Assembly (NCBI RefSeq): GCF_037081675.1 | Contig: NZ_JAZAQL010000001.1 | Span: forward strand, 1,240,001 to 1,304,000 | DNA length: 64,000 nucleotides | DNA from: Halorubellus litoreus | Lineage (GTDB): Archaea > Halobacteriota > Halobacteria > Halobacteriales > Natrialbaceae | Direction of reading: 5' to 3' | Shown here: piece by piece, positions 26,747 to 34,702 of the stretch | Position numbering within the stretch: position 1 is the stretch's first letter | Layout: each line of letters begins with the position of its first letter | Position numbers and translations under genes: made by a program | The notes under the pieces: generated by a model | Told to the model about the DNA's origin: nothing | Database searches by the model: none | Seen by the model: the letters and a program-made list of their open reading frames with translations, nothing else

Positions 26747-26965
26747 CTACAGCGCCGCGAACGCCGAGAGCACGGCGCCCGGGAACGCCGCGAGGACGGC
26801 GCCGAGGACGCCGAGCGCGGTCGAGACGACGAAGAGGAGGTCCGCGACGACGACGCCGAACACGAGCAGCGCGGCGACGAGGATGAGGACGAGTCCGAGC
26901 AGGCGGAGGTACGGCTCGTACCCGCGCTTCCGTCCGCTGCCGGTGCGTTTGCGTCGGTGACTCAT
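26747..26965 (-). CDS. Small membrane protein, basic N-terminus and two helices
   Basis: This 72-residue protein starts with a strongly basic MSHRRKRTGSGRKRGYEPY segment, unusual among the acidic proteins of this genome, followed by two hydrophobic helices (LRLLGLVLILVAALLVFGVV and LFVVSTALGVLGAVLAAFPG). The basic end would stay in the cytoplasm. The gene is divergent from the MutS-like gene, with 78 bp between starts. I know no function; a membrane-bound nucleic-acid contact would fit the charge, but that is speculation. The reading frame continues open on the minus strand for 1.6 kb upstream only because of antisense GC codon bias. Confidence 0.62.
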   Translation of the reverse strand: MSHRRKRTGSGRKRGYEPYLRLLGLVLILVAALLVFGVVVADLLFVVSTALGVLGAVLAAFPGAVLSAFAAL

Positions 26966-27043
26966 ACGTTCATGACGCGCTCGGAGACCGTAACTGTTCC
27001 CAGCGGGAGTTTTTTGCTCGCCGAATGGGTAGGGGGGCGCAGG

Positions 27044-29035
27044 ATGGAACTGTCGGCGATTCCGGGCGTGGGCGAGAAGACCGCCGCGGCGCTCGCGGAC
27101 CTCGACGACCCCGAGGGCGCGCTCCGTCGTGGGGACGTGGCGACGGTCGCGACCGCCCCCGGTATCTCCGAGGGCCGCGCCGCACGCATCGTCCGCGGCG
27201 CGATACGCTACGAGCACGACGACCCCGGCGGGTTCCTCGCAACCGACCGTGCTCGCGAAGTGTACAAGGAGGTCCTCGGTCTCCTCAAGGACCGGACGGT
27301 CACCGAGTACGGCGCGAAGCGCGTGGAGACGTTCTACCCGAGCGCCGCCCCGTCGCGCGTCGAAGAGGTCCAGGCGTTCGTCAGCGAAGCGATGGCGCGC
27401 GACGTCGACCCCGAGGCGCGAGCGGCGCTGTCGGACGTCGAGCCGCTCGCCGCGCCGAACGACGTCGTCGTCCGCGACCGCTGCCTGGCGACGACGGACG
27501 CGGAGGTGTACGCCGAGGCACGCGAGGCGATCCCGGAGGTCTCGGTAGAAGTCGTCGAGGACGCCCGCGGGCTCGCCGAACTGGCGCGGGGGTACGCGAC
27601 CGTGGTCGCGCTCGACGAGGCGTTCGCGGGCATCGACGTCGAGGGCGACGTTCGCGTGGAGCCGGACGCCCTGGAGCGACCCGCGGCGGTCGTTCCCGAA
27701 CGCCAGCTCGCGTTCTTCGCCGTGAACCGCGACCGACTGCGGGCGGCAGCGGAGGTCCACCGCGAAGCCGACCTGGAGGCGCCCACGGACGTCGAGGACC
27801 TCCTGGCGTCGCTCGACCGCCTCCGCGAGGACGGGACGGTCGCGGACGACGACGAACTCGACCGCCTCCAGGACGCCGTCGACGACCTCGACGCGGCGGT
27901 CGGGATGGCGGAGAACGTCGCGAACGACCACCTGAAGGAGGCGATACAGGAGCGCGACGTCACCATCGAGGGCGCGGACCTCCTGAGCCTCGTCGAGCGC
28001 GGCGCGGGCGTCGACTCGCTGCTCTCGCGGGAGCTCGCCGACGAGTACGCGCAGGCGGTGGACGCGGCCAGGGACCACCTCGTGGACACGCTGGACCTTC
28101 GCGGGGACGAGGCGGAGATGGCTCGCCGTGCGTTCGGCGACGAGCCGACGTACCCCGTGGCCCGCGACGACGAGGTCGTCTCGCGGCTCCGCGAGTCGCT
28201 CACGACGGCGCGCGACCGGCGGAGCGCGCGATTGAAGCGCGAGCTCGCGAAGGACCTCGCCGACCACCGGGACGGCGCTCGCGACCTCGTGCACGCGGCG
28301 CTCGAACTCGACGTCGAGTACGCGGTCGCGCGGTTCGCCGCGGACTACGCGTGCACGATGCCCGAGTTCGTGGAAGCTGGAGACGACGGGAACACGCCTG
28401 GGTTCGCCATCGAAGGCGGTCGGTCGCCGCTCCTGGACGTGCCCCACGACGAAGTCGACCCCGTGGATTACGCGGTCGACGGCGTCGCGCTGCTGTCGGG
28501 CGTGAACTCGGGTGGGAAGACGTCGACGCTCGACCTCGTCGCGACCGTCGTCGTCCTCGCACACATGGGGTTACCGGTACCCGCGGACTCGGTACGGCTC
28601 GGGTGGTTCGAGGACCTGCACTATCACGCGAAGACGCAGGGGACGCTGGACGCGGGCGCGTTCGAGTCCACGGTCCGCGAGTTCGCGGACCTCGCGACCG
28701 GCGGCGCCGGCTCGCTCGTGCTCGTGGACGAACTGGAGTCCATCACGGAACCGGGCGCGTCCGCGAAGATCATCGCGGGCATCCTCGAGGCGCTTTCCGG
28801 GAACGGCGCGACGGCAGTGTTCGTCAGTCACCTCGCGGGCGAGATACGCGAGATGGCGGACTTCGACGTGACCGTCGACGGTATCGAGGCGGAGGGCCTC
28901 GAGGATGGCGAACTCGTCGTGAACCGGTCGCCGGTGAAGGACCACCTGGCGCGGTCGACGCCGGAGCTCATCGTCGAGAAGCTCGCCGGCGAGTCCGGCG
29001 ACGGGTTCTACGACCGGTTGCTCGCGAAGTTCTGA
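27044..29035 (+). CDS. MutS-related ATPase with N-terminal helix-hairpin-helix
   Basis: This 663-residue protein has an N-terminal helix-hairpin-helix (MELSAIPGVGEKTAAALADL) for non-specific DNA binding, a long helical middle including a coiled region (about 260-300 and 390-430), and a C-terminal MutS-type ABC ATPase: Walker A LLSGVNSGGKTSTL (about 483-496), FESTVREFADL, Walker B SLVLVDELESITEPG and VFVSHLAGEI. It lacks the mismatch-recognition domain of true MutS, so it belongs with the archaeal MutS-like proteins whose role may be in recombination or branched-DNA handling rather than mismatch repair. No MutL is in the window. The ATG at 27044 places the HhH at the extreme N-terminus. Confidence 0.9.
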   Translation: MELSAIPGVGEKTAAALADLDDPEGALRRGDVATVATAPGISEGRAARIVRGAIRYEHDDPGGFLATDRAREVYKEVLGLLKDRTVTEYGAKRVETFYPSAAPSRVEEVQAFVSEAMARDVDPEARAALSDVEPLAAPNDVVVRDRCLATTDAEVYAEAREAIPEVSVEVVEDARGLAELARGYATVVALDEAFAGIDVEGDVRVEPDALERPAAVVPERQLAFFAVNRDRLRAAAEVHREADLEAPTDVEDLLASLDRLREDGTVADDDELDRLQDAVDDLDAAVGMAENVANDHLKEAIQERDVTIEGADLLSLVERGAGVDSLLSRELADEYAQAVDAARDHLVDTLDLRGDEAEMARRAFGDEPTYPVARDDEVVSRLRESLTTARDRRSARLKRELAKDLADHRDGARDLVHAALELDVEYAVARFAADYACTMPEFVEAGDDGNTPGFAIEGGRSPLLDVPHDEVDPVDYAVDGVALLSGVNSGGKTSTLDLVATVVVLAHMGLPVPADSVRLGWFEDLHYHAKTQGTLDAGAFESTVREFADLATGGAGSLVLVDELESITEPGASAKIIAGILEALSGNGATAVFVSHLAGEIREMADFDVTVDGIEAEGLEDGELVVNRSPVKDHLARSTPELIVEKLAGESGDGFYDRLLAKF

Positions 29036-29201
29036 ACGCGAGCGCCGGTCGGCGGCGCCCACGCCGTTCGCTGCGTCGGCTCGCCCGGTCCGTCGAGCGC
29101 ATGTCGGTACCCGACCATGTTGTGGTAATCGTTATGCAGGCACATAGCGAACGGCGTGGTATGGGAACCCTCGCACGGCCGGCTCGACGAGGTGGCACGG
29201 C

Positions 29202-29360
29202 GTGAAGTACGCGTACCAGTGCCCCCACCACGGGTGCAAGTTCACGCTCGAAGCGAACGACGACAGCGCGCTGGAACGTCGCGTCGCACGACACGACGCC
29301 CGCGAACACGGCCGGAAGTTCGACCGCGCGCGGTTCGAGGACCGACTCGAGGTCTCCTGA
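29202..29360 (+). CDS. Mini zinc-finger-like protein, 52 residues, GTG start
   Basis: A GTG at 29202 opens a 52-codon frame ending TGA at 29360. The product begins with Met-KYAYQCPHHGCKFTLEAND, where C7, H9, H10 and C12 together with later histidines (H31, H36 in RHDAREHGR) give a plausible C2H2-type zinc site. This resembles the DUF1059-like small proteins (C-P-x-C-x-F followed by H-x4-H) found widely in haloarchaea. The rest is charged and helical. No ATG in frame is available; GTG starts are normal here. It lies 166 bp after the MutS-like gene and 123 bp before orc1. Function is unknown; DNA or RNA binding is inference. Confidence 0.72.
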   Translation: MKYAYQCPHHGCKFTLEANDDSALERRVARHDAREHGRKFDRARFEDRLEVS

Positions 29361-29483
29361 CGCGACGCCCGACGGCGTCGTGACGCGGTCGACTGGACGC
29401 GTCTCGACCACTCACCCGACGGCAGCCTCGTCCGACGCGTGGCTGCCGAACAGCTAAGTGCCCTGGGCAGCAGGGTGAAAGTG

Positions 29484-30614
29484 ATGTCCGAGGACCCCGA
29501 GGAGGGGATGCTCTCGTGGGACGAGTCCGTGTTCCGGGACGAGCGCGTGTTCGAGATCGATTACGTCCCCGAGACGTTCCAGCATCGAGAGAGCCAGATG
29601 CGGACCCTCCAGTACACGCTGCGGCCGGCGACCCGCGGCAGCCGGCCGCTGAACGCGATGGTTCGGGGCCCGCCGGGGACCGGGAAGACGACCGCGATCC
29701 AGAAGCTCTTCGGGGAGCTCCGCGCGGAGACGAGCGACGTGCACACGGTCCGCGTGAACTGCCAGATGAACGCGACGCGGTACTCGGTGTTCGCGCGCCT
29801 GTTCGAGGGGATCTTCGACTACGAGCCGCCCGCGTCCGGCATCTCGTTCAAGAAGCTGTTCGGGCAGGTCACCGAGAAGCTCGTCGAGGAGGACGACGTG
29901 CTCGTCGTCGCGCTCGACGACGTGAACTACCTGTTCTACGAGAACGAGGCGAGCGACACCCTCTATTCGTTGCTGCGAGCGCACGAGGAGTACTCGGGCG
30001 CCCGTATCGGCGTCATCGTCGTGAGCTCGGACCCGAGCCTGGAGGTCATCGACGAGCTCGACTCGCGCGTGCAGTCGGTGTTCCGCCCGGAGGACGTCTA
30101 CTTCAACGTGTACGACCGCGAGGAGATCGCGGGCATCCTCCGGAATCGCGTGGAGCGCGGGTTCCACGACGACGTGGTGTCGACGACGGTCCTGGATTAC
30201 GTCGCGGAGAAGACCGCCGAGAGCGGCGACCTCCGCGTCGGCATCGACCTGCTGCGGCGCGCGGGGTTGACCGCGGAGATGCGCGCGTCGAAGGTCGTCG
30301 AGAAGCGCGACGTCGACGAGGCGTACGAGACGTCGAAGTTCGTGCACCTGTCGCGGTCGCTGGAGAGCCTGAGCGAGTCGGAGACGGAGCTCCTGGAGGT
30401 CATCGCGGAACACGAGGGCAAGCAGGCGGGCGAGGTGTACGAGGAGTTCCAGGCGGTCTCCGGCCTGGGGTACACGCGGTACTCGGAGATCGTGAACAAG
30501 CTCGAGGACCTCGGTATCGTCGCGACGAACTACGCGGAGGTCGACGGCCGCGGGCGCTCTCGGGAACTCCACCTGGAGTACGAGCCCGAGGCCGTGCTGT
30601 CGCGACTGGAGTAG
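29484..30614 (+). CDS. orc1: Orc1/Cdc6-type DNA replication initiator
   Basis: Orc1/Cdc6 proteins bind archaeal origins and help load the MCM helicase. The 376-residue product has the AAA+ core: FQHRESQM near 32, Walker A RGPPGTGKTTAIQKL (about 61-75), Walker B VVALDDVNYLF (about 139-149), sensor 1 VVSSDPSLEVI, the Arg-finger region LDSRVQSVFRPEDV, and sensor 2 GDLRVGIDLLRRAG, then a winged-helix domain from about 300 (ETELLEVIAEHEGKQAGEVYEEF, GLGYTRYSEIVNKLEDLGIV). The ATG at 29484 is preferred because CTAAGT lies 27 nt upstream. I see no AT-rich unwinding element or paired origin-recognition boxes in the 123 bp upstream or the 80 bp downstream, so it may be one of the extra copies haloarchaea carry away from an active origin. 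Confidence 0.95.
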   Translation: MSEDPEEGMLSWDESVFRDERVFEIDYVPETFQHRESQMRTLQYTLRPATRGSRPLNAMVRGPPGTGKTTAIQKLFGELRAETSDVHTVRVNCQMNATRYSVFARLFEGIFDYEPPASGISFKKLFGQVTEKLVEEDDVLVVALDDVNYLFYENEASDTLYSLLRAHEEYSGARIGVIVVSSDPSLEVIDELDSRVQSVFRPEDVYFNVYDREEIAGILRNRVERGFHDDVVSTTVLDYVAEKTAESGDLRVGIDLLRRAGLTAEMRASKVVEKRDVDEAYETSKFVHLSRSLESLSESETELLEVIAEHEGKQAGEVYEEFQAVSGLGYTRYSEIVNKLEDLGIVATNYAEVDGRGRSRELHLEYEPEAVLSRLE

Positions 30615-30693
30615 GCGCGAGGTCGCGAGCGGTCGTGCGACGTGGTTGCGGTCGAGCGGAACGGCCTTCCGGTGCGAGGGCGAATTCTGGGGT

Positions 30694-31263
30694 ATGAGTG
30701 AGACTGCGGAGTTCGACGTGGACGCGTGGGAGCGCGAGCTGGAACAGAATCGCGAGGAGAAGGACGAGTTCTTCGGGAGTCACCCGCATTCGCCGATTCC
30801 GAAGGAAGAACGCGACGACTTCGAGGGCCTGGAGTACTTCGCGCCGGACCCCGCGTATCGCGTGACGGCGACGGTGCATCTGACCAGCGGGGACGACGAG
30901 GACGTGTACCGGATGGAGACGTCGACGGGCGGCGAGCAGCGGTACCTGAAGGTCGCGGAGTTGACGTTCGAGCTCGACGGGGAGACGCACTCGCTGGCGG
31001 GGTACCGTCAGGAGGGCGAGGACCGCGAGTCGCTGTTCGTGCCGTTCCGCGACAAGACGACCGGCCAGCAGACGTACGGCGCGGGCCGCTACATGGAGTT
31101 GGAGGCCGAGGGCGAACTCGAAGACGGCCAGGAGATCCCCGTCGACTTCAATCTCGCGTACAACCCGTTCTGTGCGTTCTCGGACGCGTACGCGTGCCCG
31201 CTGCCGCCGGAGGAGAACTGGCTGGAGACGACCGTCGAGGCCGGCGAGAAGGACTGGGAGTGA
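30694..31263 (+). CDS. DUF1684 domain protein
   Basis: This 189-residue cytoplasmic protein fits DUF1684: an N-terminal helix AWERELEQNREEKDEFFG, the SPIPKEERDDFEGLEYFAPDPAY motif, a beta-rich middle (DVYRMETSTGGEQRYLKVAELTFEL as landmark) and the family's C-terminal DFNLAYNPFCAFSDAYACPLPPEENWL region (about 150-176), which carries conserved Asn, Tyr and Cys residues. Relatives are widespread in bacteria and haloarchaea and have no proven reaction; a mononuclear small-molecule or metal site in the conserved end has been suggested by the residue pattern, which is inference. The ATG at 30694 was chosen because it directly precedes the first helix. It ends 4 bp before the convergent membrane gene. 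Confidence 0.88.
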   Translation: MSETAEFDVDAWERELEQNREEKDEFFGSHPHSPIPKEERDDFEGLEYFAPDPAYRVTATVHLTSGDDEDVYRMETSTGGEQRYLKVAELTFELDGETHSLAGYRQEGEDRESLFVPFRDKTTGQQTYGAGRYMELEAEGELEDGQEIPVDFNLAYNPFCAFSDAYACPLPPEENWLETTVEAGEKDWE

Positions 31264-31267
31264 CCGG

Positions 31268-31519
31268 TCAGTCAGCGTCGCTGGTGACGAGTTCGTAGCA
31301 CGCGAGGGCGGCGGTGCCGGCGGCGATGGCGACGGTGCCGAGGAACGCGAAGAAGACGAGGAGGTCGGGGAGGGCGTCGGTGGTGGTGATGGTGCCGGCG
31401 GCGACGAGCGCGAGGCAGCAGACGGCGAGTTCGAGGAGGACGTCGTGTTTCGTGCTCGTGCGCGGTCGCTGGTCGGCCTGCGAGGCTGGAGCGGCGGGGC
31501 GGTCGCGCTTGCTGGGCAT
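31268..31519 (-). CDS. Small two-helix membrane protein
   Basis: The 83-residue protein has a basic start (MPSKRDRPAAPASQADQRPR), then two hydrophobic helices: VLLELAVCCLALVAAGTITTT and LLVFFAFLGTVAIAAGTAALACYELV, and a short acidic end. Two cysteines sit together in the first helix. The family is not known to me. It is convergent with the DUF1684 gene (4-bp gap), and codon usage is like its surroundings. Confidence 0.68.
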   Translation of the reverse strand: MPSKRDRPAAPASQADQRPRTSTKHDVLLELAVCCLALVAAGTITTTDALPDLLVFFAFLGTVAIAAGTAALACYELVTSDAD

Positions 31520-31603
31520 GCGCGTGGCGTCCGCTGCGCGTCGTGAAAGTCTTGTGTCTGGTCGGAGCGGTCCGTGTGGCCCGCGTCGAGGGCGGTGTGG
31601 TGG

Positions 31604-31891
31604 TCAGAAGGAGACGCACTCGTGCCCGTAGACGCTGCCGGGCGTGGTGGGGTCGCGGTCGGAGTAGCCCTTGCGGCCGATGGCGCGCTCGCAGACGCCG
31701 GCCTGGAGGGTGTGTTCGACCTCTTCTGGCGTGTGGAACGTCTGGTCGCCGAATCGCTGGAGGATGTCGGCGATGGTCTCGGTGCCTTCGGCGAGGTCGA
31801 GTTCGTCGTCGCCGATGGCGTCGGTGAGGTCGTCGGTGGTGAGCGGGTACGTCTGGTTCGCGATGGCGTCGCCGGTGCCGTTCAGGCGCAT
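31604..31891 (-). CDS. DUF5789 family protein
   Basis: The 95-residue acidic protein starts MRLNGTGDAIANQTYPLTTDDLTDAIGDDELDL and continues TETIADILQRFGDQTFHTPEEVEHTL, the hallmark of the small haloarchaeal DUF5789 family, ending with Gly-Arg-Lys-Gly-Tyr-Ser-Asp-Arg-Asp-Pro and a Cys near the C-terminus. The middle forms a small helical domain. Function is unknown. The ATG at 31891 was chosen over upstream starts because an excellent TATA box (TTATAATTAT on the minus strand) lies 24 nt before it. Confidence 0.85.
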   Translation of the reverse strand: MRLNGTGDAIANQTYPLTTDDLTDAIGDDELDLAEGTETIADILQRFGDQTFHTPEEVEHTLQAGVCERAIGRKGYSDRDPTTPGSVYGHECVSF

Positions 31892-31910
31892 ACCCAATAG
31901 CGTGTGAAAG

Positions 31911-31920
31911 ATAATTATAA
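31911..31920 (-). promoter_or_regulatory. TATA box of the DUF5789 gene
   Basis: TTATAATTAT reads on the minus strand, centred about 24 nt before the ATG at 31891. It is one of the best TATA matches in this GC-rich window and implies a leaderless transcript. Confidence 0.7.
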
Positions 31921-31924
31921 ACAT

Positions 31925-32023
31925 TGTCCACTAACGTCCTTGGTGGGTTGGGTAGTGGTTATATTCCTTAAGGACCGCGAGCGAGGGATTCCGACCGACC
32001 CGTAGTGGACAGGTCCTTGGTGG
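31925..32023. repeat. Short direct and inverted repeats before the PHP gene
   Basis: GTCCTTGGTGG occurs at 31936-31946 and again at 32013-32023, and TGTCCAC (31925-31931) pairs with GTGGACA (32005-32011). Between them is an AT-rich TTATATTCCTTAAGG (31957-31971), a likely promoter element. The set frames the divergent starts of the DUF5789 and PHP genes and could be an operator pair. Confidence 0.5.
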
Positions 32024-32042
32024 TCGCCCCGCAAGCGCGAGC

Positions 32043-32843
32043 ATGCCCTACGCCGACCTCCACGCGCACACCACGAACTCCGACGGCACGCTCGAACTCG
32101 ACGAGGTGCCGGCGGCCGCGCGCGACGCCGACGTGTCGGTCGTCGCCGTCACCGACCACGACCGCACCCACCCCGGCCTCGACGCACCGGTCGTCGAGCG
32201 CGACGGCGTGACGCTCGTCCACGGCATCGAACTCCGCGTCGACGCCGGCTTCGGGCGCGTCGACCTCCTCGGGTACGGCGTCGTCGAGACCGACGCGCTC
32301 GCCGCGCTCGTCGACCGCGTCCAGACCGACCGCGCCGAACGCGGGCAGCGCATCATCGACAACGTCGAGGACCACCTCGGGGTCGAACTCGGCATCGAAG
32401 GACGGCCCGGGCTCGGGCGGCCGAACGTCGCGCGCGCCGTCGCCGACCACCCCGACACCGACTACACGGTCCAGGGCGTGTTCGACGACCTCATCGGGAA
32501 CGACGGGCCGTGCTACGTCGCGCGCGACGTCCCGACGTTCGACGAGGGCCGCGAGGTCCTCGCCGAGGCCTGTGCCGTCGTCGGCCTCGCGCACCCGTTC
32601 CGGTACGACGACCCGGAGCGCGCGCTCGCACTCACCGAGACACTGGACGCGGTCGAACGCGACTACCCCTACGGCGACGGCGTCGACGCGGACCTCGCCG
32701 CGGTGGACGCGGCCGCGACCGAGCACGACCTCCTCGTGACCGCCGGCACTGACGCGCACGAGCGCAAACTCGGCGTCTGCGGGCTCGACGAAGCCGACTA
32801 CGAGCCCCTCCGCGAGCGTCTCGCCGCCCACGGCGACGCCTGA
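32043..32843 (+). CDS. PHP-domain metal-dependent phosphoesterase
   Basis: This 266-residue cytoplasmic protein is a stand-alone PHP domain. The first metal-binding motif DLHAHTTNSDG is at residues 5-15, followed by VAVTDHDRTHPGLD (about 36-49), GIELRVDAGFGRVDLLGYG (about 60-78), a histidine-containing VGLAHPFRY near 180 and a C-terminal TAGTDAHERKLG (about 236-247). The motif set matches the family that includes histidinol phosphatase and 3',5'-nucleoside bisphosphate phosphatase (YciV/RnaM type); which substrate it hydrolyses cannot be decided. The start at 32043 places the DLHAH motif at the usual fifth residue. Confidence 0.9.
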   Translation: MPYADLHAHTTNSDGTLELDEVPAAARDADVSVVAVTDHDRTHPGLDAPVVERDGVTLVHGIELRVDAGFGRVDLLGYGVVETDALAALVDRVQTDRAERGQRIIDNVEDHLGVELGIEGRPGLGRPNVARAVADHPDTDYTVQGVFDDLIGNDGPCYVARDVPTFDEGREVLAEACAVVGLAHPFRYDDPERALALTETLDAVERDYPYGDGVDADLAAVDAAATEHDLLVTAGTDAHERKLGVCGLDEADYEPLRERLAAHGDA

Positions 32844-32920
32844 GGGGCCGGCACGACCACCGGCCCTGCAGCGTCGCCTGGAACGCAGCCTTCAATGCCT
32901 CGCAGCCCCAATAACTGAAC

Positions 32921-33082
32921 ATGAAGTGTCACTACTGCGACGACGAAGCCGCCTTCGCCGCGTCGACCGAAGGCGTCAAAGTCGGACTCTGCGAGGTTCA
33001 CTTCCGCGAACGCCTGGAGGAGCTCTCGGACGCGGACGAGCTGCAGGCGCTCAAGGAGCACGTCGACGTCGACCGCGCCTGA
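32921..33082 (+). CDS. Small zinc-binding protein, 53 residues (DUF6757-like)
   Basis: An ATG at 32921 opens a 53-codon frame. The product starts MKCHYCDDEAAFAASTEGVK and continues VGLCEVHFRERLEELSD: C3, C6, C24 and H27 form a treble-clef-like zinc site (C-x2-C-x17-C-x2-H), and the C-terminal half is a charged helix. It resembles haloarchaeal mini-proteins grouped as DUF6757, an assignment I hold as likely rather than sure. Such small zinc proteins are abundant in haloarchaea and some affect motility or biofilm formation. An AATAACTG box lies about 12 nt upstream, so the promoter is not clear. It follows the PHP gene by 77 bp on the same strand. Confidence 0.82.
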   Translation: MKCHYCDDEAAFAASTEGVKVGLCEVHFRERLEELSDADELQALKEHVDVDRA

Positions 33083-33176
33083 CTGCGGCCACGACGACCA
33101 CCGTTCTCCGCGCGCCGGTTCGCGAGCGACCGCGTTCGACGCCGGATTTAGTACGTGACCGGTCGTCGTCGCGGGT

Positions 33177-33686
33177 ATGAAGAAGGTCTCCGTCGACGAA
33201 CTGGAGTCACGCATGGGGCCCGGGTCGGTCCGGGCGTCGCTCGCGAAACCGCTCGGGCTCGCGAACCTGGGCGCGAACCACTACGAGCTCGAACCGGGCG
33301 AGAGCCTGGCGTTCGGCGTGCACGCTCACGAGCGCCAGGAGGAGGTGTTCGTCGTCCAGGAAGGCGCGGTGACGTTCGAGACGTACCCGGACCGCGACGC
33401 CGCACTCGCCGGCCCCGACGGCGACGACGCGGAGACGGTCGTCGCCCAGGCTGGCGAGGTCGTCCGCGCGGCACCCGGCGAGTACCAGCGCGGCCGGAAC
33501 GACGGCGACGAGCGCGCCGTCGTGTTCGCCGTCGGCGCACCCCAGGACCCCGGCGACCTCGACCTCCTCCGCGACTGCGAGCCCTGCGGCGAACGAACCG
33601 CGCACCGCATCGAACTCACCGACGACCGCGACGCCATCCTCGCCGTCTGCGAGGACTGCGACGGCGAGACCGCGCGGTACACGTAG
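33177..33686 (+). CDS. Cupin-domain protein with C-terminal zinc ribbon
   Basis: The 169-residue protein combines two parts. Residues 1-125 form a cupin barrel with the metal-binding pattern GVHAHERQEEVFVVQEGAVTF (about 44-64), where two histidines and a glutamate are in register, and a second motif APGEYQRGRNDG where the usual histidine is replaced by Gln/Arg. Residues 132-165 carry CEPCGE and CEDCDG, two C-x2-C knuckles about 28 residues apart forming a zinc ribbon. The architecture is known from haloarchaeal cupins but has no assigned reaction. It is a single gene, same strand as its neighbours. The ATG at 33177 gives MKKVSVDELES, a natural start. Confidence 0.87.
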   Translation: MKKVSVDELESRMGPGSVRASLAKPLGLANLGANHYELEPGESLAFGVHAHERQEEVFVVQEGAVTFETYPDRDAALAGPDGDDAETVVAQAGEVVRAAPGEYQRGRNDGDERAVVFAVGAPQDPGDLDLLRDCEPCGERTAHRIELTDDRDAILAVCEDCDGETARYT

Positions 33687-33781
33687 GTCGACGCTAGCGA
33701 GACCGCCGGCGTTCCGTCGCGACGACACTGCTGGGGGCGTACGCCAGTCCTTTAGGGCTCGCCCGCCAGACCTAGTGGTAG

Positions 33782-34699
33782 ATGACAGGCGAGTACGGTC
33801 TCGTGGACCCGAGCGAGGCCGACACACCGGGTGACGAGTGGGAGGAGATCGACGTCTCGGACACCGACGCGGACCGCATCGCGCGCAAGCGCGACCGAGA
33901 GTTCAACGAGTTCCGCAAGCGCATCAAGGACGCCGACCAGTTCAAGGTCGAGGCGTCGGTGTTCGACGACGCGACGTACGCGGCGCTCTACAAGCTCGTC
34001 CAGGACGGCTGGCTGTCCGCGTTCGGTGGTCCGGTCTCGACCGGGAAGGAGGCGAACGTCTACACCGCGCTCGGCGGCGACGAGGCCGCCGATGCACTCG
34101 ACGAACCGGAACCGGAGGTCGCGGTGAAGGTGTACCGCATCAACGCGAGCGACTTCCGGGACATGCGGGATTACCTCGCTGGCGACCCGCGCTTCGAGGG
34201 CATCGGCGGGAAGAAGAGCCAGGTCGTGCTCGCGTGGGTGCGCAAGGAGTACGCGAACCTCAAGCGCGCCCAGAAGGCCGGCGTCCGCGTGCCGAACCCG
34301 CTCGCGGTGGAGCGGAACGTGCTCGTGATGGAGTACATCGGGACCGACGAGGGCGGGCGTGCCCGCCGGCTCGCGGAGGTGAACGTCGAAAACCCCGAGA
34401 CCGCCTATCACGTCGTCCGCGAGTACATCCGCCGGCTCTACACGGCGGGACTCGTCCACGGCGACCTCTCCGAGTACAACATGGTCATCGAGGACGGCGA
34501 ACTCGTCGTCATCGACCTCGGCCAGGCGGTCACCGTCCATCACCCGAACAGCGAGGACTTCCTGAAACGCGACTGCCGGAACGTCGCGAACTTCTTCTCA
34601 CGGCAAGGCCTCGACGTCACGGGCGAGGAGTGCTACGAGTTCGTCGTCGAGCACTCGGACCCGTCGAGCGACGGCGACGACAACCGGAACGCCCGCTAG
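33782..34699 (+). CDS. rio1: RIO1-type serine/threonine kinase
   Basis: RIO1 is the atypical kinase/ATPase of late small-subunit ribosome maturation in archaea and eukaryotes. The 305-residue protein has an acidic 60-residue extension, the flexible P-loop GGPVSTGKEANVYTALG (about 83-99), the catalytic lysine in VAVKVYRI, VLAWVRKEYANLKRA, LVMEYIG as hinge, VHGDLSEYNMVI (catalytic Asp and Asn, about 226-237) and VIDLGQAV (metal-binding Asp). It contains the RIO1-type signature rather than RIO2 because no winged helix precedes it. CTTTAGG near 33751-33757 lies 28 nt before the ATG. In many archaea this gene is next to the Pno1-like KH gene; here that gene is 5.3 kb away. Confidence 0.95.
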   Translation: MTGEYGLVDPSEADTPGDEWEEIDVSDTDADRIARKRDREFNEFRKRIKDADQFKVEASVFDDATYAALYKLVQDGWLSAFGGPVSTGKEANVYTALGGDEAADALDEPEPEVAVKVYRINASDFRDMRDYLAGDPRFEGIGGKKSQVVLAWVRKEYANLKRAQKAGVRVPNPLAVERNVLVMEYIGTDEGGRARRLAEVNVENPETAYHVVREYIRRLYTAGLVHGDLSEYNMVIEDGELVVIDLGQAVTVHHPNSEDFLKRDCRNVANFFSRQGLDVTGEECYEFVVEHSDPSSDGDDNRNAR

Positions 34700-34702
34700 C
34701 CG

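Noticed and set aside
26614..26886. Plus-strand 90-codon frame with several cysteines
   Set aside because: It overlaps the better-supported small membrane gene on the minus strand, and the second half is Arg-rich low-complexity typical of a shadow frame.
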